DNA of 64,000 nt from Paenibacillus foliorum (GCF_013141765.1 NZ_WHOD01000097.1:107341-171340), one strand, 5' to 3'; counted from the first letter of the stretch, positions 7,917 through 16,691 are shown. Made by a program: numbers and translations. Notes: generated from the sequence alone by a model not told the origin.

Positions 7917-9440
7917 TTACACATGCGAAGCGCTGGATTGTTGTCTTTTTGTGGAGTCCAATCTACTTGCTCCTACAAACATCGCTGTAATCAAGCCGAT
8001 ACTTCCAACACAAATGCTGAGTATAAAACCGTGGTTAATGGCGGTACCTAACGCCTCCTGAAGAAACCTCCGGATTTGTGGGTCAATTGTACCTCCTGCT
8101 CGCATTAATAGTTCAGGGTTAGCTAACAAGCTGATTTTATCGTTGGGAATACCGACTTTAGCAGCACCCTCGGTTATTAAACTATATAGGTTATTATTTA
8201 CGATTGTCGCCATAATAGAAGCTCCTAATATACCGCCAATATTTCGCCAGAAGCCAACGATGGATGAACTGACGCCCATATATTTGGGATCGACATTGGC
8301 AGCAATAGCGCTTTGCGCAACACTCATTAAAGGCCCGACTGCACCAATGCCAAGTAAAATCATAAGAGCAATCATATAACCACTGGAAGCATCAGTGCTA
8401 ACAACAGACAGCAGCGATGCAACAACTATGGTCATCAGCATACTGAAAAGCATCAGCGTACGGAAGGTGAATTTAGACTGTAAGTAACCGAACAGAATAG
8501 CTCCAGCAATTAATGAAGCCATCATAGGCGTCAATACGCCATTAGAGTTACTATTACCTAATACCCCAACCGTAAAACTGGGCAGATAAGTAATCGCCGA
8601 GAACATGAGCACGCCTTGGCAGAAGCAAATAATACTTGTTCCCAATACCATCTTATTCTTAAATAGGGTTAGCGGGAGTACAGGCTCGGCTGCACGCCGT
8701 TCAACCAGAATAAATAAAGTCCCGATTACAGCAGATGTAGCGAATAAACTAATTTCCTGCCATGAGCTCCAAGCGTAATCCTTGCCTCCCCACTCAAGTG
8801 CAAGCATCAAAGAAACGGTTGTAATGATTAGAAAGAGCGTTCCCAAGTAATCTATTTTCGGTTTACGCTCTGAACGAGTTTCCTTTAAAGCAATCATCAA
8901 AACAATCATAGAGGCTAGGCCGATCGGTACATTGATATAGAAATTCCATCTCCATCCCAAATGTTCAGCAATAAAACTGCCCAGCTGTGGCCCCGCAACG
9001 GAAGAGAGACCAAAGATCGCTCCGAATACACCTGACATTTTGGCTGCATCCTTCGGATCCTTAAATATCGTATAAATAATGGTGAAGCTGATCGGGAACA
9101 AAGCACCAGAGCCAATGCCTTGAATGATGCGAAACCAAATGAGCTGGTCGACATTCTGAGCAACTCCGCATAATGCAGAACCGATAAGAAACATCCCGAT
9201 TCCGATCATGTAAAACATCTTTCTGCCGAATAAATCGGACATTTTGCCAAACACTAGCATCGTGCTTGTTGCTGCCAACATATAGGCCGTAAATACCCAG
9301 CTTATTTTATCAAAAACATTAAAATCCTCACTTAATTTGTTAATACATGATGCAACAATCGTATTATCCAAGGATGACATTAATAGTCCAAGTGCCATAG
9401 CAAGAATGATGAGCTTATTATTTGAACCTGATCCGGCCAT
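7917..9440 (-). CDS. MFS multidrug exporter, DHA2/EmrB-QacA type
   Basis: A 507-residue, fourteen-helix drug/proton antiporter. The signatures are LMSSLDNTIVASCINKL in helix 1, FGKMSDLFGRK (motif A), RIIQGIGSGALFP (motif B) and GLSSVAGPQLGSFI (motif C). It starts one base after the stop of the PadR gene, so the two are probably translationally coupled. The PadR protein is the likely repressor. Substrates are unknown; homologues such as LmrB and EmrB export antibiotics and uncouplers. Confidence 0.88.
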   Translation of the reverse strand: MAGSGSNNKLIILAMALGLLMSSLDNTIVASCINKLSEDFNVFDKISWVFTAYMLAATSTMLVFGKMSDLFGRKMFYMIGIGMFLIGSALCGVAQNVDQLIWFRIIQGIGSGALFPISFTIIYTIFKDPKDAAKMSGVFGAIFGLSSVAGPQLGSFIAEHLGWRWNFYINVPIGLASMIVLMIALKETRSERKPKIDYLGTLFLIITTVSLMLALEWGGKDYAWSSWQEISLFATSAVIGTLFILVERRAAEPVLPLTLFKNKMVLGTSIICFCQGVLMFSAITYLPSFTVGVLGNSNSNGVLTPMMASLIAGAILFGYLQSKFTFRTLMLFSMLMTIVVASLLSVVSTDASSGYMIALMILLGIGAVGPLMSVAQSAIAANVDPKYMGVSSSIVGFWRNIGGILGASIMATIVNNNLYSLITEGAAKVGIPNDKISLLANPELLMRAGGTIDPQIRRFLQEALGTAINHGFILSICVGSIGLITAMFVGASRLDSTKRQQSSASHV

Positions 9441-9441
9441 T

Positions 9442-9978
9442 CTAACCCCTCGCTTCTTGTTCTAATTGTTCCATAAGTTCTAATCCCTCACGCAATATTT
9501 CCAATTTAGCGCTATACTCCTTTATCCCTATTTGAATGCATATAGTCTGTGTGGGATGTATGTGATCTTTATTGAGTGAATACTTTTCGCTTAACAGCTC
9601 TAACTGCTTTTCTGTATGCTGCTGCACCTGCTTCAACCAGGCAATTACTTTGTCATACCCCACGAATTTGCCAAAATAAAGCCTCATCAAAAAATCCGAT
9701 TTCAAGCTATCCGCTTCCAGAGGACTTTCCAGATAGGAGCTGAACTGTTTTCTTCCGTTCTCCGTTATGGTATACACGTTTTTATTCGGTTTACCGTCCT
9801 GAAGGACATTTTCCTTGGTTAACAGCTCCTCTTTCTCCATCCGATGCAGCATGGGATAGATCGTTCCGTAGCTTGAGCTGTAGAAGTAAGAGAATAGCTC
9901 TTCAAACAATTGTTTGATTTCGTATCCTGATAACGAACGCTCCATAAGCATTCCTAGAATAACATCTTGACTGTTCAT
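9442..9978 (-). CDS. PadR-family transcriptional repressor
   Basis: A 178-residue regulator with an N-terminal PadR winged helix (ILGMLMERSLSGYEIKQLF; YGTIYPMLHRMEKEELL) and a long C-terminal helical dimerisation part, so it belongs to the PadR-s2/Vir-C group. The start has AGGAGGT upstream. It is the first gene of a two-gene unit with the exporter. A promoter with a palindrome inside its spacer lies upstream, which suggests autorepression relieved by exporter substrates. Confidence 0.88.
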   Translation of the reverse strand: MNSQDVILGMLMERSLSGYEIKQLFEELFSYFYSSSYGTIYPMLHRMEKEELLTKENVLQDGKPNKNVYTITENGRKQFSSYLESPLEADSLKSDFLMRLYFGKFVGYDKVIAWLKQVQQHTEKQLELLSEKYSLNKDHIHPTQTICIQIGIKEYSAKLEILREGLELMEQLEQEARG

Positions 9979-10049
9979 GAAATGACCTCCTGTTAGTTTT
10001 TCGACTGAAAAACCAAAATTACAATATTTTCTATAACATTACGTTAGTT

Positions 10050-10079
10050 AATATATCAGTTCGATATATATCATGTCAA
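10050..10079 (-). promoter_or_regulatory. Promoter and candidate PadR operator
   Basis: On the minus strand TTGACA (10079-10074) is followed after 18 bases by TATATT (10055-10050). The palindrome ATATATC-N5-GATATAT (10051-10069) fills the spacer and overlaps the -10 element, where a bound repressor would block polymerase. Confidence 0.7.
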
Positions 10080-10178
10080 TATATAAAAGTTATTTTTTGT
10101 AAGATGTACACCTCACAATGCTTGAACGATCATTCTGGAGCTTGGGTCAGCCAATTGACCATCAAATTGACAGTTCGG

Positions 10179-10372
10179 GGAACTGGGATGCTTTATTTTG
10201 ATATGTACACGTGATCATTCAAGTGAAAGGGAACTAGGATCCCTTATTTCCTTGAAATGAGGGATTTTAACCGAGTTGGGACGAAATAACGCATCGTAGT
10301 TCCGTGGTTTCACGAAATCGCGCTAGTGCATGGCATTTAGCGGAATGACGTTCCGTTAGCAAGTGGGAGTGA
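10179..10372. repeat. Dispersed intergenic repeat, copy 2
   Basis: A 21-base motif, consensus GGAACTRSGATSCKTTATTTY, occurs twice on the plus strand (10179-10199, 10230-10250) and once inverted (10283-10303). The last two form an imperfect hairpin. A second small palindrome, CGGAA-TGACG-TTCCG, lies at 10341-10355. The inverted arm and the end of the element match the copy at 2446-2560. Confidence 0.75.
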
Positions 10373-10521
10373 AGTAGGAGGTGGGGGATATCCTTAAAAA
10401 GCAGCTTGGTCGCGAAAACCAACGAAGAGTTGTAAGCACACAACGTACGTGCCCTTGAAAGGTATGTACTAAACAGACATGCACTAAACGCACTTCACAG
10501 TACTGTTTCATCTGAGGCCAA

Positions 10522-10565
10522 AAACCCATATTCGGATCCCTCCCAACACAACAGTGTATGGGTTT
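10522..10565 (-). terminator. Possible terminator of the AraC gene
   Basis: AAACCCATA (10522-10530) pairs with TATGGGTTT (10557-10565) around a 26-base loop, with a short T-run on the minus strand. Confidence 0.4.
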
Positions 10566-10574
10566 AGGGCAGCC

Positions 10575-11456
10575 TTAGTTTTTTTCCAAAATACCCTTGG
10601 CTGATTTGCGGTACGCTGCTGGTGTTATGCCTAGAACTTTTTTAAACATGCGATGAAAATGGGGCAACGTTTCAAAGCCGCACATTTCAGCGATAAGGCT
10701 GATGTTGTGGTCGGTTATGTTAAGCAGCTCCTTGGCTCTTATGATTCTTTTGGTCATAATGTACTCCGTCAAATTCATGCCGATTGTCTGTTTAAAAACA
10801 CGGCTGAAGTGTGCAGATGTAACGGATGCTTTGCGGGAAACCGTGGATAATCCGATATCTTTAAATAAATGGTCATCGATATAAAGCAGAATCTCCCTCA
10901 TCCAGTTGGGCCCGCTTGATGAATCAATAGCACCTTGACCGCCATTCGGCCCGGTTTGTCGATTCAGGAGGAGCAGGATGGTTTGAAGCTGGAGCACAAT
11001 GGCTTGCCTGTATCCGAGATTTAAAGCTTGTATTTCGTTATGAATATGCTCCATACTTAGTTCAAGGTCGTGCTGCTGCTGAGGCAAAAGCTCGAATTTA
11101 TAGTTCTTTAGTTTCTTCTGCTGTTCGAAGCAATGAAGGTAAGAGAAGGAGTCCCCGAAGGAGGCATGCTGGACCAGCATAGGGCTGAAAAAGATAGCCG
11201 TTGAAGTAACCGGATCGTCTTTATCTGGCAATGCTCGATGGATCGTGTTGCCGGGAATTGCAAACAGATCTCCCTGCCGCATGTCATAGATCGTTTGATC
11301 GATAAACAAGGTTCCTGTCCCACGGTACACGTATACAAGCTCGTACCAATCATGAATATGGTCGGGAAGCTCAGTTTGTGTACTCTTGGTGCCTCTGTAG
11401 ACGAATGAAAATGGAAATGCGCTGTTGGAATCGAATTGTTTTCGAATGGGATTCAT
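10575..11456 (-). CDS. AraC-family regulator with cupin sensor domain
   Basis: A 293-residue regulator. Residues 25-100 form an AraC-type cupin (PDHIHDWYELVYVYRGTGTLFID; GDLFAIPGNTIHRA), which in this family binds a sugar. Residues 190-285 hold two helix-turn-helices (LSTVSRKASVTSAHFSRVFK; ISLIAEMCGFETLPHFHRMF) and end in the signature GITPAAYRKS. It is divergent from the FucU-type sugar operon across 154 bases, so it probably activates that operon in response to the same sugar; this is inferred from position. Confidence 0.88.
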   Translation of the reverse strand: MNPIRKQFDSNSAFPFSFVYRGTKSTQTELPDHIHDWYELVYVYRGTGTLFIDQTIYDMRQGDLFAIPGNTIHRALPDKDDPVTSTAIFFSPMLVQHASFGDSFSYLHCFEQQKKLKNYKFELLPQQQHDLELSMEHIHNEIQALNLGYRQAIVLQLQTILLLLNRQTGPNGGQGAIDSSSGPNWMREILLYIDDHLFKDIGLSTVSRKASVTSAHFSRVFKQTIGMNLTEYIMTKRIIRAKELLNITDHNISLIAEMCGFETLPHFHRMFKKVLGITPAAYRKSAKGILEKN

Positions 11457-11610
11457 ATTTATTCTCCTAGGAGTTTTTAAACATATTATGGTTAGATGAT
11501 ATCAAAAAAGAGTACAAATTTGCAAAGATAGGTTATTTTATAATTATTATTTGTTGATAAAATAGAGTTAAGGTATGAATAAATTCTTTTCATGAGAGGA
11601 AGGAATGTAA

Positions 11611-12048
11611 ATGCTGATCGGTATTTCAAAATTGATTTCACCTGAACTGTTAAAAATTATGATGGAGATGGGTCATGGAGATGAAATTGTTCTAGCAGAC
11701 GCCAACTTCCCGGCGGCAAGTATCGCGCAGAGGCTAGTTCGCTGTGATGGGCACCCAATTCCGGAATTGCTCGATGCAATTCTTCAATTATTTCCATTAG
11801 ACACCTACGTGGAGCATACAGCAGTCCTAATGGACAAGGTTCCTGGGGATACAGTTGAAACTCCTATTTGGAAGCGGTACCAAGATATTATGAAAAGCCA
11901 TACTTCTTTGGATGAACCATTTGAATATGTGGAGAGATTCGCATTTTACGAGCGGGCTAAGAAGGCATATGCCGTTGTTGCTACGGGTGAGGGAGCGCAA
12001 TACGCCAACATTATTTTGAAAAAAGGTGTCATTAAGCAGCAGAATTAA
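11611..12048 (+). CDS. fucU: RbsD/FucU-family sugar mutarotase
   Basis: A 145-residue protein that interconverts sugar anomers. The family pattern is seen in LISPELLKIMMEMGHGDEIVLADANFPA (with the conserved histidine), the VRCDGHPIPELLDAIL segment and the closing YERAKKAYAVVATGE. The middle (YVEHTAVLM; WKRYQDI) fits the L-fucose mutarotase branch better than RbsD. The ribosome site is GAGGAAGG. It is the first gene of a three-gene operon, presumably feeding the dehydrogenases behind it. Confidence 0.82.
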   Translation: MLIGISKLISPELLKIMMEMGHGDEIVLADANFPAASIAQRLVRCDGHPIPELLDAILQLFPLDTYVEHTAVLMDKVPGDTVETPIWKRYQDIMKSHTSLDEPFEYVERFAFYERAKKAYAVVATGEGAQYANIILKKGVIKQQN

Positions 12049-12072
12049 GCCGGTGAGGGGAGAAGGAGCAGC

Positions 12073-13020
12073 TTGCAATACAGAAAACTAGGCAAGACAG
12101 GTTTGGATGTATCTATTCTTAGCTACGGGGCATCTTCTTTAGGAAGCGTTTTTCGGGATGCGAACGAAGAAGAGGGAATCCGAACGGTACATTCAGCTGT
12201 AGATCATGGCATTAATCTAATTGATGTTTCTCCATACTATGGCTTAACTAAGGCGGAGACGGTACTTGGCAAGGCAATCAAGCAGCTCCCGCGTGACAAA
12301 TTTCTTTTGTCTACAAAAGCAGGGAGGTACGGTTCGGACACGTTTGATTTTTCGGGAAAACGGATCATCAGCAGTATCGAAGAAAGCTTGCAGCGTCTGA
12401 ACACAGATTACGTGGATATGCTATTTTTGCATGACATTGAGTTTGTTAGTTCGAAACAGATTATAGAAGAAGCAATTCCTGCGCTTCATCAATTGAAGGA
12501 GCAAGGAAAGATTCGATATTCCGGTATTTCCGGCTTGCCTGTTCAGCTGTTTGAAACCATGCTTCCTCAAATTGAAGTTGATGTGATTTTATCCTACTGC
12601 CATTATTCGTTAAATGATACATCGCTTTTAAGCTTATTACCGCTCATTAAGCAACAACAAATTGGTCTCGTGAACGCATCACCACTATCTATGGGCCTGT
12701 TGGGTACAAGAGGTGCACCTGAATGGCATCCGGGAAGTCAAGAGTTAAAGGATATTTGCAGAAAAGCAGCTGAGCATTGCGCAAGCAAAGGAGTGGATAT
12801 CGCCAAGCTGGCTGTGCAATTTTCAACTAGCAATGAACAGATTCCAACAACTTTGGTTAGTACAGCGAATCCAGATAACATCAGCAAAAACATTGCGTGG
12901 ACAGAAGAGCCAATAGATGAAGAGCTTCTGAAGGAAGTGCTTGCTATTCTGGCACCGATTCATAATCAGTCGTGGGTTAGCGGCAGACCAGAGTATAACG
13001 AAAAGGAGGCAATATCATGA
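12073..13020 (+). CDS. Aldo/keto reductase, probable sugar (L-fucose/L-galactose-type) dehydrogenase
   Basis: A 315-residue NAD(P)-dependent aldo/keto reductase. The catalytic set is visible: D51 in LIDVSPYYG with the tyrosine (Y55/Y56), K82 in LLSTKAG and the histidine in MLFLHDIE. The length and the YGLTKAETVLGKAI segment are like L-galactose and L-fucose dehydrogenases. The start is TTG (12073) after GAAGGAG; no better start exists nearby. It sits 24 bases after the mutarotase gene and overlaps the next gene by four bases (ATGA). Oxidation of L-fucose or a related sugar to its lactone fits the context but is inferred. Confidence 0.8.
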   Translation: MQYRKLGKTGLDVSILSYGASSLGSVFRDANEEEGIRTVHSAVDHGINLIDVSPYYGLTKAETVLGKAIKQLPRDKFLLSTKAGRYGSDTFDFSGKRIISSIEESLQRLNTDYVDMLFLHDIEFVSSKQIIEEAIPALHQLKEQGKIRYSGISGLPVQLFETMLPQIEVDVILSYCHYSLNDTSLLSLLPLIKQQQIGLVNASPLSMGLLGTRGAPEWHPGSQELKDICRKAAEHCASKGVDIAKLAVQFSTSNEQIPTTLVSTANPDNISKNIAWTEEPIDEELLKEVLAILAPIHNQSWVSGRPEYNEKEAIS

Positions 13021-14030
13021 AGGGTATTGTATGTGAGGAAATCGAAAAGTTTCAGCTCGTTGAGATGAAGGAGCCGTCTTTGGTGGCTGGCGAGGCGATA
13101 GTACGTATTCGAAGAATCGGCATTTGCGGTACGGATCTGCATGCTTATAAAGGCAATCAGCCCTTTTTCTCCTATCCACGGGTACTCGGACATGAGCTTG
13201 CAGGTGTAATCGAAGAGGTTGGACCCAATGAAGCTGGACTGCAGGCTGGCGATCAAGTAGGGATCATCCCTTACATGCAATGTGGGACATGTATCGCTTG
13301 CCGCAATGGCAAGACCAATTGTTGCACGGACTTGAAGGTGCTGGGTGTACATAGTGATGGAGGTATGAGAGAGCTATTGTCCGTGCCTGTGACTCATTTA
13401 ATTCAGACGAATGGACTTACTCTCGACCAAACAGCGGTTTTGGAACCGCTTAGTATCGGTGCACATGCCGTAAGAAGATCGGAGTTAAAAAGCGGGGAAA
13501 CTGTGCTCGTCGTTGGTGCAGGACCGATAGGGCTTGGCGTAATGGCCTTTGCGAAGCATCGCGGCGCACGAGTTATTGCTATGGACATCAACGATGAACG
13601 GTTAGCCTTTTGCCAGAAATGGGCGGGGGTCGATCATATTGTGAATGCTCTGAATCAGCCTAAGGAGCAGCTGGCAGCAATCACGGGAGGGGATTTCCCA
13701 ACGGTAGTATTTGATGCTACAGGGAACTTACGTTCCATGACAGACTCCTTCGGACTTGTCGCACATGGGGGAAAGCTGGTGTATGTAGGTTTGGTAAAAG
13801 CGGATATTAGCTTTAATGATCCCGAGTTCCACAGGCATGAATTGACGCTGCTGGCAAGCCGTAATGCGACTAAGGAAGACTTCGATAATGTGACGGAAGC
13901 AGTAAAAAGCGGAAGCATCGACGTCGGAAGCTACATCACCCATCGAGTACCGTTTGAACAAATGATTGAGCATTTTGACAGCTGGCTGAAGCCGGAGACT
14001 AAGGTAATTAAAGCTATGGTAGAATTGTAA
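13017..14030 (+). CDS. Zinc-dependent alcohol dehydrogenase (MDR family)
   Basis: A 337-residue medium-chain dehydrogenase. Catalytic zinc ligands are in GICGTDLHAY and LGHELAG. The structural zinc loop has four cysteines (CGTCIACRNGKTNCC). The NAD site is VVGAGPIGLGVMAF, followed by an acidic residue at the end of the second strand (AMDIND), which favours NAD over NADP. It is the last gene of the operon and overlaps the aldo/keto reductase by four bases. Relatives act on L-threonine, sorbitol, galactitol or sugar acids. Here it probably oxidises a later intermediate of the same sugar. Confidence 0.83.
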   Translation: MKGIVCEEIEKFQLVEMKEPSLVAGEAIVRIRRIGICGTDLHAYKGNQPFFSYPRVLGHELAGVIEEVGPNEAGLQAGDQVGIIPYMQCGTCIACRNGKTNCCTDLKVLGVHSDGGMRELLSVPVTHLIQTNGLTLDQTAVLEPLSIGAHAVRRSELKSGETVLVVGAGPIGLGVMAFAKHRGARVIAMDINDERLAFCQKWAGVDHIVNALNQPKEQLAAITGGDFPTVVFDATGNLRSMTDSFGLVAHGGKLVYVGLVKADISFNDPEFHRHELTLLASRNATKEDFDNVTEAVKSGSIDVGSYITHRVPFEQMIEHFDSWLKPETKVIKAMVEL

Positions 14031-14041
14031 TTCTTGTTTTC

Positions 14042-14087
14042 AAAAACCTCTAGCGCCATTGAGAAATAGGGCGTTAGAGGTTTTTTT
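14042..14087 (+). terminator. Terminator of the sugar operon
   Basis: AAAAACCTCTAGCGCC pairs with GGCGTTAGAGGTTTTTTT, 12 bases after the stop, with a clear T-run. Confidence 0.9.
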
Positions 14088-14186
14088 GAGTTGAATAGAT
14101 GCGTAAGCTCGTTATCGTACTTGGAAACCGCCACGCCACCTAAGGTTCGTCTGTTTGTCCTTGGGACAAGCTGTACAAAGCAGCTG

Positions 14187-14244
14187 TTGCATTTTCTATA
14201 ACCAATGGTTATTATATAACCATAGGTTACAAACCAGTGGTTAT
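14187..14244 (+). promoter_or_regulatory. Promoter with three tandem TetR-type operators
   Basis: TTGCAT (14187-14192), 17 bases, then TATTAT (14210-14215). Three copies of a 15-bp palindrome cover it: ATAACCAATGGTTAT (14198-14212), ATAACCATAGGTTAC (14216-14230) and CAAACCAGTGGTTAT (14230-14244). The first lies between -35 and -10. They are directly upstream of the TetR gene. Confidence 0.8.
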
Positions 14245-14267
14245 GAATTTAAATGGAGGGCTTTAAG

Positions 14268-14990
14268 ATGGAACAGAAGAAGAAGTCCAAACAAGAGCTT
14301 CGTTCAGAAGAAACGAAGCGAAGCATTGCCGAAGCGGCAGGGAAGCTGTTCACAGAGCGGGGTTACGATACCGTAACGATGCGTGAAATTGCAAAAGAAG
14401 CCAATTGCTCACATACAACGATTTATTTGTATTTTAAGGATAAGGAAGCACTACTGGAGCAGCTGGCTATCCCGCCTTTGCAAACTTTGGAAGCTGCATT
14501 TGTTTCGGTTATGAATCAAGAGTCGTTAGATCCAACGGGGAAGCTAAAAGAGATCAGCCGAGATTTCCTCCGATTCTGTCTATCGCATAGAAGCATGGTC
14601 ACCGTCATATTCAATGTAAAGTCCGTGCGTGTTGATGAAGTAAACCCAACTGGGGAGGTAAATCAGCTGCGCACCAGTTTGTTCAGCTACCTGACGGAGA
14701 GTGTCAATCGGATTATTCCGGCCGATACATCGGAGGAGAGAATCAATCAGACTCGGATATACTTTTTTGTAATGAACGGCATGGTTAGCACTTACTTGAA
14801 TAGTGAGGAACCGTTAGAGCCGCTGCTGGAGCGCATCATTCCATTATTGGATCAATCGATTGAGATTGTGCTGCTCGGTATGAAACATAAGCTTGAACAA
14901 GCGCAGGAGCCGGTGAACGGCCAAGCGAAAGGGCAAAAAGACAAAGAGAAGTCCAAAAAGGATAAAAAGCAGAAGGATAAACAAAAGTAG
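14268..14990 (+). CDS. TetR-family transcriptional regulator
   Basis: A 240-residue regulator with a TetR DNA-binding domain at residues 10-60 (AAGKLFTERGYDTVTMREIAKEA; TTIYLYFKDKEALL). The ligand domain follows. The last 25 residues are almost only lysine, aspartate, glutamine and glycine (KEKSKKDKKQKDKQK), an unusual basic tail. The frame starts at 14253, but GGAGGG before the ATG at 14268 marks the start. The upstream triple palindrome suggests autoregulation. It is followed after 63 bases by a metallo-hydrolase gene, which is probably co-regulated. Confidence 0.88.
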   Translation: MEQKKKSKQELRSEETKRSIAEAAGKLFTERGYDTVTMREIAKEANCSHTTIYLYFKDKEALLEQLAIPPLQTLEAAFVSVMNQESLDPTGKLKEISRDFLRFCLSHRSMVTVIFNVKSVRVDEVNPTGEVNQLRTSLFSYLTESVNRIIPADTSEERINQTRIYFFVMNGMVSTYLNSEEPLEPLLERIIPLLDQSIEIVLLGMKHKLEQAQEPVNGQAKGQKDKEKSKKDKKQKDKQK

Positions 14991-15053
14991 GCGCTGGCAG
15001 AAGAACAATAAGGTAAAAAAGTCGAAAATCGAGATAAGAGGAGAGTTGAAAAT

Positions 15054-15731
15054 ATGAAAGTGACACAGATTTCGGAGCATATTTGGAAATGCAGCATTTG
15101 GATAGTTATTCCTATTAGTGTGTGGATCGTGAAGTCAGATCGTGGTCTGACCTTAGTGGATGCGGGAATTCCATGGATGGCTAGAGGAGTGCTTAAGCAG
15201 ATGAAGGCATTGAACCTGCCGCTGGAGCGGATTGTGCTGACACACGGGCATTCTGATCATACAGGTAGTATCAAAAAGATACTGGATGTGCATCAGGTTC
15301 CTGTATATGCGCATGAATTGGAGCTTCCGTATATGGAAGGGGAATTGCCTTATCCGGGACGTAAAAAAGCACAGATGTCGGTGGAACCGGGCATCGCTCA
15401 ACCGCTCGATATGCAATCGATAGGCGGTTTAGTTCCGTACCTGACGCCAGGTCATTCGCCGGGTCATGTTGCCTTCTACCATGAGCAGGACCAGGTTCTT
15501 CTGGCAGGAGATTTGTTCACTTCCAAGCGCGGTCAGCTACAGCAGCCGATGGCAATGTTTACAGCGGATATGGAGCAAGCTGTGGGGAGCGGAGCTATTG
15601 TTGCTCAGCTGAAGCCTAAGCTAGTTAGCATATGCCACGGCGGTGAGGTCCAGCTGCCGCATCAGCAGTATGAAGCTTATAAAAGCAGATGGATGGACAG
15701 CCAGACAGGGCAATCTAACGTTCACAGTTGA
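15054..15731 (+). CDS. MBL-fold metallo-hydrolase
   Basis: A 225-residue metallo-beta-lactamase-fold enzyme. It has the dinuclear metal motif THGHSDHTG (H64, H66, D68, H69), a third ligand in TPGHSPGHVAF, the bridging aspartate in LLAGDLF and a last histidine in SICHGGE. It lacks a signal peptide, so it is cytoplasmic. The substrate is unknown; such small enzymes include thiol-ester and lactone hydrolases. The position behind a TetR gene suggests an inducible detoxification pair. Confidence 0.82.
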   Translation: MKVTQISEHIWKCSIWIVIPISVWIVKSDRGLTLVDAGIPWMARGVLKQMKALNLPLERIVLTHGHSDHTGSIKKILDVHQVPVYAHELELPYMEGELPYPGRKKAQMSVEPGIAQPLDMQSIGGLVPYLTPGHSPGHVAFYHEQDQVLLAGDLFTSKRGQLQQPMAMFTADMEQAVGSGAIVAQLKPKLVSICHGGEVQLPHQQYEAYKSRWMDSQTGQSNVHS

Positions 15732-15796
15732 ATTCTGTATTCGGGTAATGCCATTCCCAGTCAGAGGATTTACCCGCTTAGCCGGACATTGAAAAA

Positions 15797-15835
15797 TGAA
15801 AAAAGCGGTAAATCTCCATAGGAGAGTCGCCGCTT
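15797..15835 (-). terminator. Terminator of the Cof phosphatase gene
   Basis: AAGCGG (15803-15808) pairs with CCGCTT (15830-15835), with an inner TCTCC/GGAGA stem. On the minus strand it is followed by TTTTTTC. Confidence 0.65.
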
Positions 15836-15887
15836 GTAATGCCTTCGTTTATGGCACGGGAAATAGATTATGATAAGTAAATTTCCC

Positions 15888-16691
15888 TTATAGGGAAGTT
15901 TGCAGCACGAATTTTTCTACAACATGCTTAACGCCATCCTCGTTATTGCTGTACGTAATATAGTCGGCTATCTTTTTGAGAGAATCAACCGCGTTGCCCA
16001 TCGCTACTCCGAATCCGGCTGCCTCCAGCAGCTCATGATCGTTCCAGCTGTCGCCAATCGAGATAACCTCAGACATGTCATAGCCGTATTGACCGGCCAG
16101 GTAACGTAGTGCATCGCCCTTCGTGCCTTCGTGATGGATGATCTCTAAGAAATGAGGCTTAGACTTCGTGATATGCACCAAATGTCCGATTTCCTTGCGA
16201 AGCTCTATAGCAATTTCATCAAGCTTAGCTGGATCATCGATCATCAGCAGCTTGGTGGAAGGTTTATCAGCGAGCTCTTTAAAATTCGGGTACACAGTGA
16301 AAGGGATCTTGGAAAGCGCGGCGTAAGCTTCGATTTTTTCATTACGCTCTTTTACATATAGAATGTCGTCAAAATAAGTTTGCAAATGAAGTTCGTTGCG
16401 CTCGCAGTAATCGAAAAGGTAGCGGGCTGCTTCTGCAGGTACGGACCGTTCGTATAAAATTTTGCCGTCTATGGCATTTTTTACTAGAGACCCCTGATAG
16501 GTAATCAAAGGAACGTTCAGCCCCAGCTGGGAGGCTAGCTGTTTCGCGGAAGCGTACATCCGTCCGGTAGCCAATGTTACCGTAACCCCTTGCGCTAATG
16601 CTTGCTCCAGAGCTTGCTTGGTGCCTGCCGTAATTTCTTTCTCATCATTAATCAACGTATCGTCAATGTCGATTGCTAGCATTTTATACAT
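15888..16691 (-). CDS. Cof-type HAD-family sugar/nucleotide phosphatase
   Basis: A 267-residue haloacid-dehalogenase hydrolase, Cof (type IIB cap) group. Motif I is LAIDIDDTLIN with nucleophile and acid/base aspartates. Motif II is VTLATGR, the lysine of motif III lies in HEGTKGDALR, and motif IV is SIGDSWNDHELLEAAG. Homologues dephosphorylate sugar phosphates and flavin or pyridoxal phosphate. Monocistronic. Confidence 0.88.
   Translation of the reverse strand: MYKMLAIDIDDTLINDEKEITAGTKQALEQALAQGVTVTLATGRMYASAKQLASQLGLNVPLITYQGSLVKNAIDGKILYERSVPAEAARYLFDYCERNELHLQTYFDDILYVKERNEKIEAYAALSKIPFTVYPNFKELADKPSTKLLMIDDPAKLDEIAIELRKEIGHLVHITKSKPHFLEIIHHEGTKGDALRYLAGQYGYDMSEVISIGDSWNDHELLEAAGFGVAMGNAVDSLKKIADYITYSNNEDGVKHVVEKFVLQTSL

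Larger units (their letters stand above)
10080..10574. other. Intergenic region with dispersed repeat, no gene
   Basis: About 500 bases between the PadR promoter and the end of the AraC gene. It contains repeat copy 2 (10179-10372) and a weak hairpin near the AraC stop. No reading frame with a ribosome site was found. Confidence 0.6.
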
